Positions 48,304 through 59,086 of a DNA stretch of 64,000 nucleotides are shown piece by piece (positions within the stretch are counted from its first letter, which is position 1; each line of letters opens with the position of its first letter). A model generated the notes under the pieces. The model saw only the letters and a program-made list of their open reading frames with translations. It was not told the DNA's origin and ran no database searches. A program made the translations under genes and the position numbers. Source of the stretch: Sipunculus nudus (taxonomy: Eukaryota; Annelida; Sipuncula; Golfingiida; Sipunculidae); assembly GCA_026874595.1 (NCBI GenBank), contig CM049322.1, positions 28,709,340 through 28,773,339 on the forward strand, given 5' to 3'.

Positions 48304-49984
48304 CCCCGTGATGCATGTACCGCCATACAAACATTCGTGCAAGACTTGTATTGCGATCCAAACAGTTGATATGGCTTTAATGTTCCATTTGCGCTAGCCT
48401 CCTTATAATATCTGTATTATCTTCGGTGGTTTATTTTATTCCATGCATATAAAGTTACCGTGGTGTCAAGTGACAAAGGACATTTGAATAACGGTTCAAA
48501 GCAAGACAGCGACTGCAGACCCTTATTGTTCTGATGACATGCTTTGTGAGAGTTAACTACATTTTAATAGTTTCTTACTCCGCGAATTCTAGAATTTGGA
48601 AGCCGGGTTTTGATCATCTCCGATGAGGACAAATATATTGCAGAGACCCATCTTCTGTTAAATGTAGGAATGTGCCATGTTTTTTTTTTATTTACGTACA
48701 TAAATACACATATCTATCCACATATACCTACCTATACATTCATACATACTTAAATATACAGGCATTCACATACACAAGACAAGCCCGATTGCAATACGGA
48801 CATATTTATAATCACGGACGTCTGTAAACTCTCTTCTTTTTAAGGTCACGAATCAAAGTCAGGGCACAGCTGTTACCATGGTCGCCGGTAAAATTCCAGA
48901 CTAAAGCTGATAACATATGGAATGAATAGAAATAAGCCGTGTGAAATATTTAAACTGATACTGTTGATAAATATTACAGTGTCAAGAAAAATGGAAAATT
49001 TCCGCAAAATCAGAAGGGTTATAAAGTGACATATCTTTCAAGATGAATTTCCATTGGAAATATTCCTGTCTAATATGTGGGCGTGGCACACTAGTTTCTT
49101 GTACCATCAGGTATTTTGATTCAGTCTCAAGTTTTTAGGGCGCAGCTGGGGAAATCAGAAAATTATAGGCTTCTAAAATCAAGCGTATACTAACAATGGC
49201 TGATGAACAATAGTCTGTTCGTAACTGTGCTGGTCAAAAATGTCCCGTGACTTAAAATATTATGCGCACGTGAGCCTGGTAAATATCACAGCTTTAATTA
49301 TACAAACGTTTCATGGGGCCAATACAATGTCTACAATAAAATGACAGCACCTTGATTACGAACATCTGGAGCACTTTTAAGGATATTTAATTAAAAAAAA
49401 ATAAATAAATATCCTAAAAACTGCGTGAGAGAAGCCACTGTACACGACGCTTATTACCCATCTCAGCCCCCAACACCCATCCACCCCCTGAATGTGGCAC
49501 CCCCGGTAGGCGAGACTCCGTGTGGGTGAAGCAGATTCCGCCCCGTGTACATCAGTGTTCTATTGATTCTACCTACACGAGCTCTATACCATTGACTGAG
49601 ACTGTCGTAATAACGGCCACCTGAGCTCGGCCATTAATGAAAAAAAAATCACAATTTTCTGAGTGTGTCTAAGCAGCGTTTTACAAGTCCGGGGAACAGC
49701 TTCAGCTAATCTGGGCATCCCATTGTCGCTGTAACCTGATAGTTCAGATTTTATTTGCAGTCAAATGTTTGTCTGTCTATTTTCGTTAAAAGCCGTTAAA
49801 AAAAGGGATTTGACTTACTTTTTAATTTTCCCACAAGAGAAGAAAAATATTAGTTCATCAGAATTACATATTTATTTACGATCCTGTAGGTGATTGCAGG
49901 TAACTTTATATTTCATACAGAGTTTAAACAGAGAATAAATATAAACTTTTACATGGATTGAACACATAGCTGTTATAACTAATC
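48304..49984. other. Spacer, no gene seen
   Basis: A tandem-like cacatacctacctatacatt stretch at 48690-48770 and otherwise AT-rich DNA. Confidence 0.35.
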
Positions 49985-50170
49985 AAGGCGTTCTCCATGG
50001 CTCCGATAATGGCGTTCGGTAGTCTTTACGGGTGGAGAAAACCGGAGAACCCGGAGAAAACCACCGGCCTTGAACGGTCCACTACAACCCACTCTCATAA
50101 CCACACCGGGGATCGAACCCGGGTCGCCAGCGGAGGGAGCCGAGCGTTTTCCTCTCCACTTTTCAGGCAC
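49985..50170 (-). mobile_element. tRNA-derived SINE, antisense
   Basis: On the minus strand the element starts near 50165 with aaaacgctcggctccctccg, then gacccgggttcgatccccgg, a perfect RNA polymerase III B box (GGTTCGATCC), followed by gtgggttgtagtgga and ggttttctccgggttctccg. Shares its layout with copies at 62438-62610 and 61900-62101. ORFs on both strands here are fortuitous. Confidence 0.75.
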
Positions 50171-51908
50171 AATAATGTAATGTCCCTATGAGCTTCTTTT
50201 CCTGCCAACTGTACCATATTTTTGTTACCTCTACCCTGACCTTCTTTAACGGTCGTCTGAAACATGAAACACTCTTGGTACACACGTTTTTTAAAAGATG
50301 TTAGGGTTAAATGGAAGACGGGAACTACAATAAGGACGCCTGTCAAGGAATCCTGTATACGGTGATACTATAGTAACAGCGAACAGTAGCTTTCATTACC
50401 ATTGTTCCTACATTCATGAATAACATACAGAATGCTAAGTCACTTCGAGAAGGCTGTTGCGGAGATCTAAAAGGCAGTTATTATCATACATTTAAAGGAA
50501 GTATCGGATATTTCAAAGGTAAACACATGAATACACACCGTTGCTTTTATCTCTTATCAGTCTGTCAGTTTCCGCTGCACGATGACTGAGTCTAAGTTGG
50601 ACAGAGGAAGCCATAACTACTGTACATAGCTGAATCAAGTGACATTACTTGCTCCGGTATTGATTCCTCCTCGCGGTTTTACATCTCATGTTTATTTCAT
50701 TGGTATCAACTGAAAGCTTCTTTTATCTGTTCCTAAGTATTTTACGAAATAAAATAGACAGAAAAAACACAGAGATTCAAATCTGCTTTGAACAGTCAGT
50801 TTTCACGCACTTGTTCTCCGGTGGATTCTATAATGCAAGTGCTCCGTGTGCCTCTCAGAGCAATACTCTTTGTTATGACCAGTAGAAAACATGGCAGTGC
50901 TGTTATATGTCGTATAGTGTTTCACACAGCGTTAACGGGAATGTGTTAGCGGTTTACAGTGACAATTGATGAATGCATTATCCCATGAGAATCAAAAGCC
51001 TTTGTGTCTTTACATTTCATTTTACTGGTGATTCTGTTAATAACCTGAGAAAGTGACTGTTACTGAAAAAAAAAACATGACGATCGAAACATTACAGGTC
51101 ATATCACGTGGCACTGTTGTCGGTTAAAGTGTGGCATGAAAACATTTCTGTTAATGTGTATCAAATTAAAAACAGAATCCTCCAAGTAAATTGCTCCTAA
51201 CTTGGATATTTCCGATACGCGCCATTGTATAGCGCAGATCCAAGTTATTCGGAAACTACGATTATTTTCTCTAACTGCATTGTGTCCTTTGTTTGTCAGG
51301 GCCATCTAGTTTTCAAGCTTCAACAATCTTTCTTGGAAATATTTTGAAATAATCAGATAAAAAATTGGAATAATAAAAAAAAATAATTTACCTTCCTTTT
51401 GATAGAAATATGGCCACATGTGTAATTTATCGAACTTATATAAAGATGTTACGAAGGCATTCTGTAGCAACATTAAAAAAGGACACCAGGTGGTGCTGAG
51501 AAGCCTAAGTGATATTACGGTAAATCATTATAAAAAAATGATCCCCCGTAAGAAGTGTTGATCAGTGACAAGGACGTATTAATTACGGAGAATTCATAAA
51601 GAGACTTCTTATACTTTGTAACTACTGTGTAGCTATACCGGAAAAAGTAATTTAAGGGCTCTTCAAACACGCCATATAACACAAACAAATATTACAATAA
51701 AAGGGCAAACCTTATTCACACAGACGGTAGAAGTACCAACTCTATTATGTGACTGATGCCACTGACTTAAAGGTCACGATCTCCAGTGATTTTTTTTTCT
51801 CCCAGTCATCGAGCATGATTTTACCGCCATTTCCTACCACTAGTTTACATTCTTTCTTGGCGTGTTTACTTATAAAAATATATGACAATTCATACGGTCA
51901 TAGCTTAC
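50171..51908. other. Spacer, possible intron of the 52075-51909 gene
   Basis: No downstream exon for the minus-strand donor at 51909 could be identified within it. Confidence 0.3.
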
Positions 51909-52075
51909 CTGAACATATATGCTATGAGGACGAACCGAAACACAGTGAAAGCAGTGAAACTGTTTTTAAAGACACTATAGTGTTTGTCGTAATCATACAC
52001 TTTGATCTCCGTGAAGCGGCGTGGGCCATCCTGGTTAAAGTCTGTATGTAAAATGGCGCCCACGATAGAGGTCAT
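51909..52075 (-). CDS. Candidate first coding exon, protein unknown
   Basis: ATG (preceded by attcac) opens 55 codons plus two bases ending in a perfect TTCAG/gtaagc donor. The translation starts MTSIVGAILH, has a polar middle with KVYDYDKHYSVF, and ends in a hydrophobic FTAFTVFRFVLIAYMF stretch that could be the start of a membrane helix cut by the intron. A (GA)n tract lies just upstream of the ATG, in the likely 5' untranslated region or promoter. I do not recognise the family. Confidence 0.45.
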
Positions 52076-52106
52076 GTGAATAAAATTGGGAGGATTAACT
52101 AGTAAC

Positions 52107-52108
<2 letters not shown>

Positions 52109-52151
<43 letters not shown>
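52109..52151. repeat. (GA)n microsatellite
   Basis: About 21 GA units. On the minus strand it is a (CT)n tract about 35 bp upstream of the candidate start codon at 52075. Confidence 0.95.
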
Positions 52152-52153
<2 letters not shown>

Positions 52154-52435
52154 ACAGAACAAAGTCATCACAAAAGTCCAGAGCTTTCTGTATCTGTTTT
52201 GACCTGTTCCGGATCCCGTTGACGATAATGAATCATGACTTGCTCTGGTTTTTATTTTTGCTCGGGCTGATTGTTCTCAGTTCTTCGATCATGATAATCA
52301 TTCCGTGGTAAATAACATTCTACCCTGAGTAGGCGTCATAAGCCGGGCTCTCTGTACTTACCGCAAACGATCGACTGCCGTTAAAAATACACCAACAGTA
52401 TGCAATACAACACTGTAACGCACACATCCTAACAC

Positions 52436-52439
52436 TATA

Positions 52440-52471
<32 letters not shown>
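52436..52471. repeat. (TA)n microsatellite
   Basis: About 16 TA units just left of the second dispersed repeat copy. Confidence 0.9.
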
Positions 52472-52474
<3 letters not shown>

Positions 52475-52489
52475 CTTATGAACAGAATT

Positions 52490-53092
52490 TTGTCTACTTT
52501 TGTCCTCAGTGTTCTCTAAAACCGCGTTGTGTATGCCGCTATGTTATACCTCATTGTAAAGGTTATTGTTCCCACAGTGACCTCGCCGATATGAGAATCA
52601 ATAATTTTAATGTACATATCATTTTGAGTGATTTTTGCGTGGTTCTAAAATTTCTTGGAGGCTATCACCGAAAGCAGCCGAAATGCCTTCGGCAAAGATC
52701 GGAGTACCTCCGTGTTCGCATGGTCATCTACACGACACATGCAGGCGTGTGACACAATCGCAGGATGAAGGTCTATTGTGCATATGAATAATCCCTGCTA
52801 TAAATGACGGATTTAAGCATATTTGGCCTGCTATTATTGCATGGTTAGTAAATGTGAAAAACATGCGAGTCTTGATCTAGGAAAAGGAGGGGTCCAATCC
52901 AGGAGGATTAATGACAAAACCTAATGAAAGGCCCCAAAATATTGAAAGTCAATGGGGGGGGGGGGGGGGGGGGGGGGTTCCAGGCTGCAAAAATTGGTCT
53001 GAAACCCTTAAAAAAGGTTGCAGTGGTTGAAACGGGGTATGTGTGGGTGAGGGGGGGTGGGGTTGGTCCGGACCCCTTGAGCTAAAATTCCT
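52490..53092 (+). repeat. Dispersed repeat of about 0.6 kb, copy 2
   Basis: Collinear with 3640-4180: cttttgtcctca-tgttctct, the tgacctcgccgatatgagaa block, ccttcggcaaaga, attgtgcatatga and aggaggattaatga in order. Holds a 24-G run (52954-52977) that is short or absent in other copies and an extra segment around 52720-52750. A (TA)n tract flanks it. Confidence 0.8.
52954..52977 (+). repeat. Run of 24 G
   Basis: Uninterrupted G tract inside the dispersed repeat, able in principle to form G-quadruplexes. Confidence 0.9.
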
Positions 53093-53155
53093 GATCTCAT
53101 TACATACATCCCCTAAGCCAAATAAAAAGCTCAGTTATCGGGTTAATCAGCTAGC

Positions 53156-53156
<1 letters not shown>

Positions 53157-53208
<52 letters not shown>
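53157..53208. repeat. (TA)n microsatellite
   Basis: About 25 TA units. Confidence 0.95.
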
Positions 53209-53210
<2 letters not shown>

Positions 53211-54309
53211 TAGTGATAGAAAATGGTTGTAAAATGTTTGATGATTGAAAGATAAAAACGACAGATGATCGATTATTAATCGATTATTTAATGTACCTTT
53301 TATTTTACCGTGGAAACTGCGGTATAGAATTATACCTAAAATATTGACTGAGTAAATTCAGTTTGACTTGTACATCACGACAGGTTAAGGTGACGGGCTG
53401 GTTGTTGACACCTGTTCGCTGTACATGGTTCAGTCTTCATGCCGTTCCTATCATTGTGTCCCGTCTCTCTTTTAACTCTGACAGGACTAGGACATTTTTA
53501 TCATGGATAATATGACTTATTTACATGTTTTAACATAATCATTTGTGAAGGATTATGCAAAAATACAACCAATTTAATCGCTCATAAAAAGACCTATCAT
53601 CGATATAATCGATTAATTGGTACACCACTAATATACTGAGTTCAAATATATTGTAGGGTTTTCCCCACAGGTAATAGAAAACAACACAGGAATTTAAGTT
53701 TTACATCACCAATGGATTAAAAACCTGTCTGAATTTAGAATGCTTAATACTCACATGCCAAGACAATATACTGTCAGTCGGTGCATAGGGTGTACGCTTT
53801 ACTACAGATACGGAGGGTATGCTTCGGATGTACGTTTTACTAAAGTTCTGAAGGGTGGCCGGTTACTAAACTTCACCATTGGCTTCACAAGCTTCATTTC
53901 CTTAAACATACGTAGCGACCCCAGCTACTCTTATGGGACTTACCTGCGGGCCCGCGAGGACTGACCTCCAGGCCCGCTTACTCGAGACTGAATCTTATGC
54001 CCTCCCCCTTAACTGGCTGCGATTTATTATCAGGGCATAAATGGTTAAACCCACTCATAGTGTGGGGGTTAGGGGTTATCTATAAGGAGTATATGGTATA
54101 TCCTACAATATATTAACTCTCGCACGTTGATAAACATGGGTAAGATTGTTGTATAAATGAACAAGCGGAGGGGATTGTAACGGTAGAACATTAACAGTAA
54201 GGAAGTTTGTAATATCCAGCACGTTTAACTATCTATAATCTGTCTATTATCGAGACCATCTAATTTCTTGCTAATTATTGCAATGAATCAGTTTACAAAT
54301 TTCATTTAA
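53209..54309. other. Spacer, no gene seen
   Basis: A two-copy block of about 38 bp at 53789-53865 (gtacg-tttacta, gaagggt or ggagggt) and AT-rich DNA. Confidence 0.35.
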
Positions 54310-54475
54310 TTATACAGAAGCGGATCCGGGGGGTGGGGGTGGGGTGGGGTGGTCAACCCCATTTTTACATCCGAAGCAACATTTTTTAAGGATTCCTGAC
54401 AAAATTTTGCGGCCTGGGGACCTTTTTTTAGGTGTTTCATTAGTCCTCCTGGGTTGGACCCGCCGCCTTTTTTTT
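54310..54475 (-). repeat. Inverted partial copy of the 0.55-kb dispersed repeat
   Basis: On the minus strand gggtccaacccaggaggact, taatgaaacacct, a gcaaaattttgt block and a poly-G/T tract ending at gcggatccgcttctg-type sequence follow the same order as 52890-53060. Confidence 0.65.
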
Positions 54476-54699
54476 CCCTCAGATATGTAAGTAAAAGCCT
54501 GGATGCCTTAACATCCCGACGCGGCCAGACGACTCCTAACCTCATGCAGATATGAACGAAATTACATCAAAGTATGTCTATATTTCAGAGGGTAAAACCC
54601 TTATTCGTTTAAATAAAAAAAATAAAACAAGTACAATTTCAGGTTTGCAAACCGTTGATATTCTCACACGCACATGTGCCTAGGGACGGCATCTTAAGA

Positions 54700-54890
54700 G
54701 GGCGAGAGTTATCTGTGGAATACGATTCAGTAAGATCAGATGCTGTTACGCCTTGTGTCGCCGACAGTTATCTGTGTGTTACGATTCAGTAAGATCTGAT
54801 GTTGTTTACGCCTGGTACGCCGACAGTTATCTGTGGATTAGGATTCAGTAAGATCTGATGCTGTTTACGCCTGGTGTCGCCGTAGAAGCC
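54700..54890. repeat. About 60-bp tandem triplicate
   Basis: Three copies of agttatctgtg, acgattcagtaagatc and tgctgtttacgcctggt-type blocks spaced 59-60 bp, beginning near 54707, 54766 and 54825. Confidence 0.85.
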
Positions 54891-55480
54891 GCCCGCTGTC
54901 TGTGATGAGATGTCACGAATGAGCGACAGATGCTCCCCACGGCACCGCCAAGAAAATACCAGCGCGAGTCTCCAGCCTTTTTTATAGGTTTGTTTCCTCT
55001 AAATATTTAACGATGCCGTCCCTGAAGAGACAATGGTCGTCCGCATCGTACTTAAATCAGCTTGTGTGGAGCATTGCTAATTCATCAGAAACACTCCCGC
55101 CACGAACCACCGCATATGTTTGATCTCACCTGTCAGTACCCCCAGACGGCTCATGCTTCACTTTATTTGCATTTTCATGACTAAAAAACATTGTACGATA
55201 CCGTCACTATCCTCGTGATAAGCCGACTACAATACCCTTAATCAGTCACACAAGAAAAACATTTTTGTGCTTTGGAAATTTAATTTCCTTTCAATAAAAG
55301 ACATCTACAATGCTTTGGAAAAGAAAAAAAGACAAACCCAACGGTGAGCGGATTTAATTTTAAGCAGTAATCATATACATGACAATCAATCCTTTACTTT
55401 AGGCTAAGTTTGGAAACCCAAGAAAGGAACTCTTTGATTTTGTTGCTGGTAAACAATGTTTAATCTCTTTTTATCAATAG
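54891..55480. other. Spacer, no gene seen
   Basis: Moderately GC-rich at its left end, then AT-rich. Nothing supported. Confidence 0.35.
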
Positions 55481-55768
55481 CTAAGGATTAGTGATCTGTT
55501 TGTTATGGTCTTTTACTATAGCCTTTTTCTGGAATTCAGGCAGCCTGCGGCACAGTCTCTTGTTGTTTGCCAAAACGTGAGAAGGCACTGACATTTTAGC
55601 GGCAACAATAATCATCTGTATTAATTTTTCTGAAATTGCCGAGTCCATGCAGGGCAAATTTAAACATATCTCTTTCTCCACTTTCACTGATGAAAATATA
55701 TAAACCTTCCAGTAGAGCAAGCTGTAATGTATGATAATAGGTAATTCTTGGCTTTCACTTGAGACCAT
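55481..55768 (-). CDS. Possible small intronless gene, 95 residues, unknown
   Basis: One open frame from ATG to TAG with mixed, protein-like composition: a hydrophobic first third (IIIHYSLLYWKVYIFSS), a middle with two Cys, and a basic tail (NKRLCRRLPEFQKK). The DNA just upstream of the ATG has a GC-box-like gcgcccgcccttt and aaatata, which could be a promoter. No domain recognised; chance remains a real possibility. Confidence 0.3.
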   Translation of the reverse strand: MVSSESQELPIIIHYSLLYWKVYIFSSVKVEKEICLNLPCMDSAISEKLIQMIIVAAKMSVPSHVLANNKRLCRRLPEFQKKAIVKDHNKQITNP

Positions 55769-56715
55769 GCTATATTTCGCGTCAAAGGGCGGGCGCTTAT
55801 ACAGTTGTTGTTATGAAAGGATGTATAAGATTACAATCGCAGTGTACTATACTGAATAGTTATAAAATGTTACCATTCCTCTGACAGCAGGACCATGTTC
55901 ATTAAGAATTCAGGATGCTTTTATAAAAAGAATAAGTTACACAAAAGCTTGCAGGACAGAATAAACTGACTACGATCCTTCCTGAAATGATAAAACTTCA
56001 CATGTTCTCTACATTATTTATGTTCTAAGGTGGGCGGGAATATTAATATTGTAGGAAATATATTACATGCCAACATATATGAACATTTTAGGATTAATGC
56101 AGAAGAAACATACGAACTGCCTCAGACCTACATTACTAAGAATAATTTTGTATGCACAAAAGACCTCATCAATTTAACACTTTCATAACGATTTTCCCGA
56201 TCTTATGGATATATCAGTGTGAGCGAGGCAGAAAATGTAAGCTGTCACCAACGCGGCATGGTCCATCACAGAATGGTATAAAGTCAGGAAAAAAGATAAA
56301 GGAAGATTGCTCGATTTTGACAAGAATACAATGACTGTACTCAAGCTTTCACACATTATGAGTATAAAAAAAACGACATGAATGGGTAGACCGTCCGTGT
56401 GATTTGACGTTTATTGGTGTAATCACGGACTATGTAGGGGTGACATAATGTAATTACTGGATCCCGGCGCGCCTGTTACTAGACAAGTCTGTAAACACAG
56501 AAATTATTCTTTTTATAATGTAGATTCTTTAATGTTGTTCAGGCCGTCTGGTAATCTCATCATTCTGTTTCATGGTAGTTGCATTAACGTTTGAGCTCTT
56601 CTTGTCTCTCACGTTATTAGTTTTAACAGTTGTTTGAAGCGACATCACTACATCGTGAGGTCTGGTGACGCCCCGCCTAGCAGTGATCAAGTCCTTATTA
56701 CCCGGCAGTGCAAAT
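55769..56715. other. Spacer, no gene seen
   Basis: AT-rich with only a 60-codon ORF. Confidence 0.4.
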
Positions 56716-58515
56716 TACCAGCCACTAATGACGAATTCACTGCATGAGAGAGAAGACTGTCTGTACTGGCCATGCATGTAATGTCAGCCGTTCATGTTAC
56801 CAGTCACTAGTGAAGCCCTCACTGCATGAGAGAGGAGACTTTTACTGGTCATGTAATGTCAGCCGTACATGTTACCAGTCACTAGTGAAGCCCTCACTGC
56901 ATGAGAGAGGAGACTTGTACTGGTCATGTAATGTCACCCGTTCATGTTACCAGTCACTAGTGAAGCCCTCACTGCATGAGAGAGAAGACTTGTACTGGTC
57001 ATGTAACGTCAGCCGTGCATGTCACCAGTCACTGGTGAAGCCCTCACTGCATGAGAGAGAAGACTTGTACTGGTCATGTAATGTCAGCCGTGCATGTAAC
57101 CAATCACTGGTGAAGCCCTCACTGCATGAGAGAGAAGACTTGTACTGGTCATGTAATGTCAGCCGTGCATGTTACCAGTCACTAGTAAAGCCCTCACTGC
57201 ATGAGAGAGAAGACTTGTACTGGTCATGTAATGTCAGCCGTGCATGTTACCAGTCACTAGTGAAGCCCTCACTGCATGAGAGAGAAGACTTGTACTGGTC
57301 ATGTAATGTCAGCCGTGCATGTTACCAGTCACTAGTGAAGCCCTAACTGCATGAGAGAAAAGACTTGTACTGGTCATGTTATGTCAGCCGTGCATGTAAC
57401 CAGTCACTAGTGAGGCCCTCACAGCATGAGAGAGAAGACTTGTACTGGTCATGTAATGTCAGCCGTGCATGTAACCAGTCACTGGTGAAGCCCTCACTGC
57501 ATGAGAGAGAAGACTTGTACTGGTCATGTAATGTCAGCCGTGCATGTAACCAGTCACTGGTGAAGCCCTCACTGCATGAGAGAGAAGACTTGTACTGGTC
57601 ATGTATTTGCAGCCGTGCATGTAACCAGTCACTGGTGAAGCCCTCACTGCATGAGAGAGAAGATTTGTCCTGGTCATGTAATGTCAGCCGTGCATGTTAC
57701 CAGTCACTAGTGAAGCCCTCACTGTGTGAGAGAGAAGACTTGTCCTGGTCATGTAATATCAGCCGTGCATGTAACCAGTCACTAGTGAAGCCCTCACTGC
57801 ATGAGAGAGGAGACTTTTACTGGTTATGTAATGTCAGCCGTACATGTTACCAGTCACTAGTGAAGCCCTCACTGCATGAGAGAGGAGACTTGTACTGGTC
57901 AATTAATGTCACCCGTTCATGTTACCAGTCACTAGTGAAGCCCTCACTGCATGAGAGAGAAGACTTGTACTGGTCATGTAACGTCAGCCGTGCATGTCAC
58001 CAGTCACTGGTGATTCGAAGCCCTCACTGCATGAGAGAGAAGACTTGTACTGGTCATGTAATGTCAGCCGTGCATGTAACCAATCACTGGTGAAGCCCTC
58101 ACTGCATGAGAGAGAAGACTTGTACTGGTCATGTAATGTCAGCCGTGCATGTTACCAGTCACTAGTGAAGCCCTCACAGCATGAGAGAGAAGACTTGTAC
58201 TGGTCATGTAATGTCAGCCGTGCATGTAACCAGTCACTGGTGAAGCCCTCACTGCATGAGAGAGAAGACTTGTACTGGTCATGTTATGTCAGCCGTGCAT
58301 GTAACCAGTCACTGGTGAAGCCCTAACTGCATGAGAGAGAAGATTTGTACTGGTCATGTAATGTCAGCCGTGCATGTTACCAGTCACTAGTAAAGCCCTC
58401 ACTGTGTGAGAGAGAAGACTTGTACTGGTCATGTAATGTCAGCCGTGCATGTAACCAGTCACTAGTGAAGCCCTCACTGTGTGAGAGAGAAGACTTGTAC
58501 TGGTCATGTAATGTC
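56716..58515 (+). repeat. 75-bp minisatellite, about 24 units, 25-codon period
   Basis: The unit atgagagagaagacttgtac / tggtcatgtaatgtcagccg / tgcatgttaccagtcactag / tgaagccctcactgc is exactly 75 bp. In one plus-strand frame it encodes a 25-residue repeat (HEREDLYWSCNVSRACYQSL then VKPSL). That frame is open except for TAA at about 57346 and 58325 (ccctaactg in place of ccctcactg) and a 5-bp insertion (attcg) near 58013. A block of at least five variant units recurs 975 bp (13 units) apart, from about 56831 and 57806. Open on one strand only. The stops point to non-coding DNA or a decayed repeat gene. Confidence 0.95.
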
Positions 58516-58774
58516 ATGAAACACCAGGAGTATTCAGAGATATTCTACCAACAACAGAGTTGACTTTGATGTAGTTCAGTCTATCTACAGCATATGACGT
58601 GGGTAGAAGAGAAGCAGCTGACCATCCTATCGTTTGAAAATCATAAAAATCCATTTTCATGAAAAGTAAACTATTAGGCATCTTTTTGCAAAACATGGTT
58701 TTACCTTACGGTTTATTATTTAAAGAATGTTACTGAATTCATGTAAGTCAACGAATATTTCAACTGTCCTTCAG

Positions 58775-59086
58775 CAAGCTATGGATGATATGAGGCAGAT
58801 GGCTTGTGACTCCTACCTACCTCGGCAGGTTAATCCGGCAGGGCACTGCGTAGGAAATTATACTCATTTTTTTATACCGACCACTAATGTTACCAGCCGA
58901 ATGAGGTACCTCTGTCCATACGACACGGCTGGAAATGCCTGGATCGTATCAAAGCTCGGTGAATATGGTTTATATCGGCCAGACATGTCTGTATCAGCCC
59001 GTGTGTGTGTTTTCGGGACAAACGCGCCGAGTCTTTTTCATGAAATCGACAACGTAAATCCAAGGTGCATGGGGATCACCTTATAA
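58775..59086 (+). CDS. Terminal exon of an unknown gene, 103 codons plus stop
   Basis: Follows a textbook acceptor (tttcaactgtccttcag) and stays open to TAA. The frame also extends back to ATG at 58727. The translation has five cysteines, QAMDDMRQMACDSYLPRQ at its start, a NYTHFF segment, two NVT/NYT glycosylation sequons and a CPYDTAGNAWIVSKLGEYGL stretch. Composition is strongly protein-like and GC content rises in this exon. I do not recognise the family; a secreted or membrane protein is possible from the cysteines and sequons. The 75-bp array lies about 260 bp upstream and may be in the preceding intron. Confidence 0.55.
   Translation, partial: QAMDDMRQMACDSYLPRQVNPAGHCVGNYTHFFIPTTNVTSRMRYLCPYDTAGNAWIVSKLGEYGLYRPDMSVSARVCVFGTNAPSLFHEIDNVNPRCMGITL

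Noticed and set aside
50095-50125. tRNA gene suggested by a perfect B box
   Set aside because: Only the B box is intact; the acceptor and anticodon arms do not form, and the layout matches a SINE found twice more.
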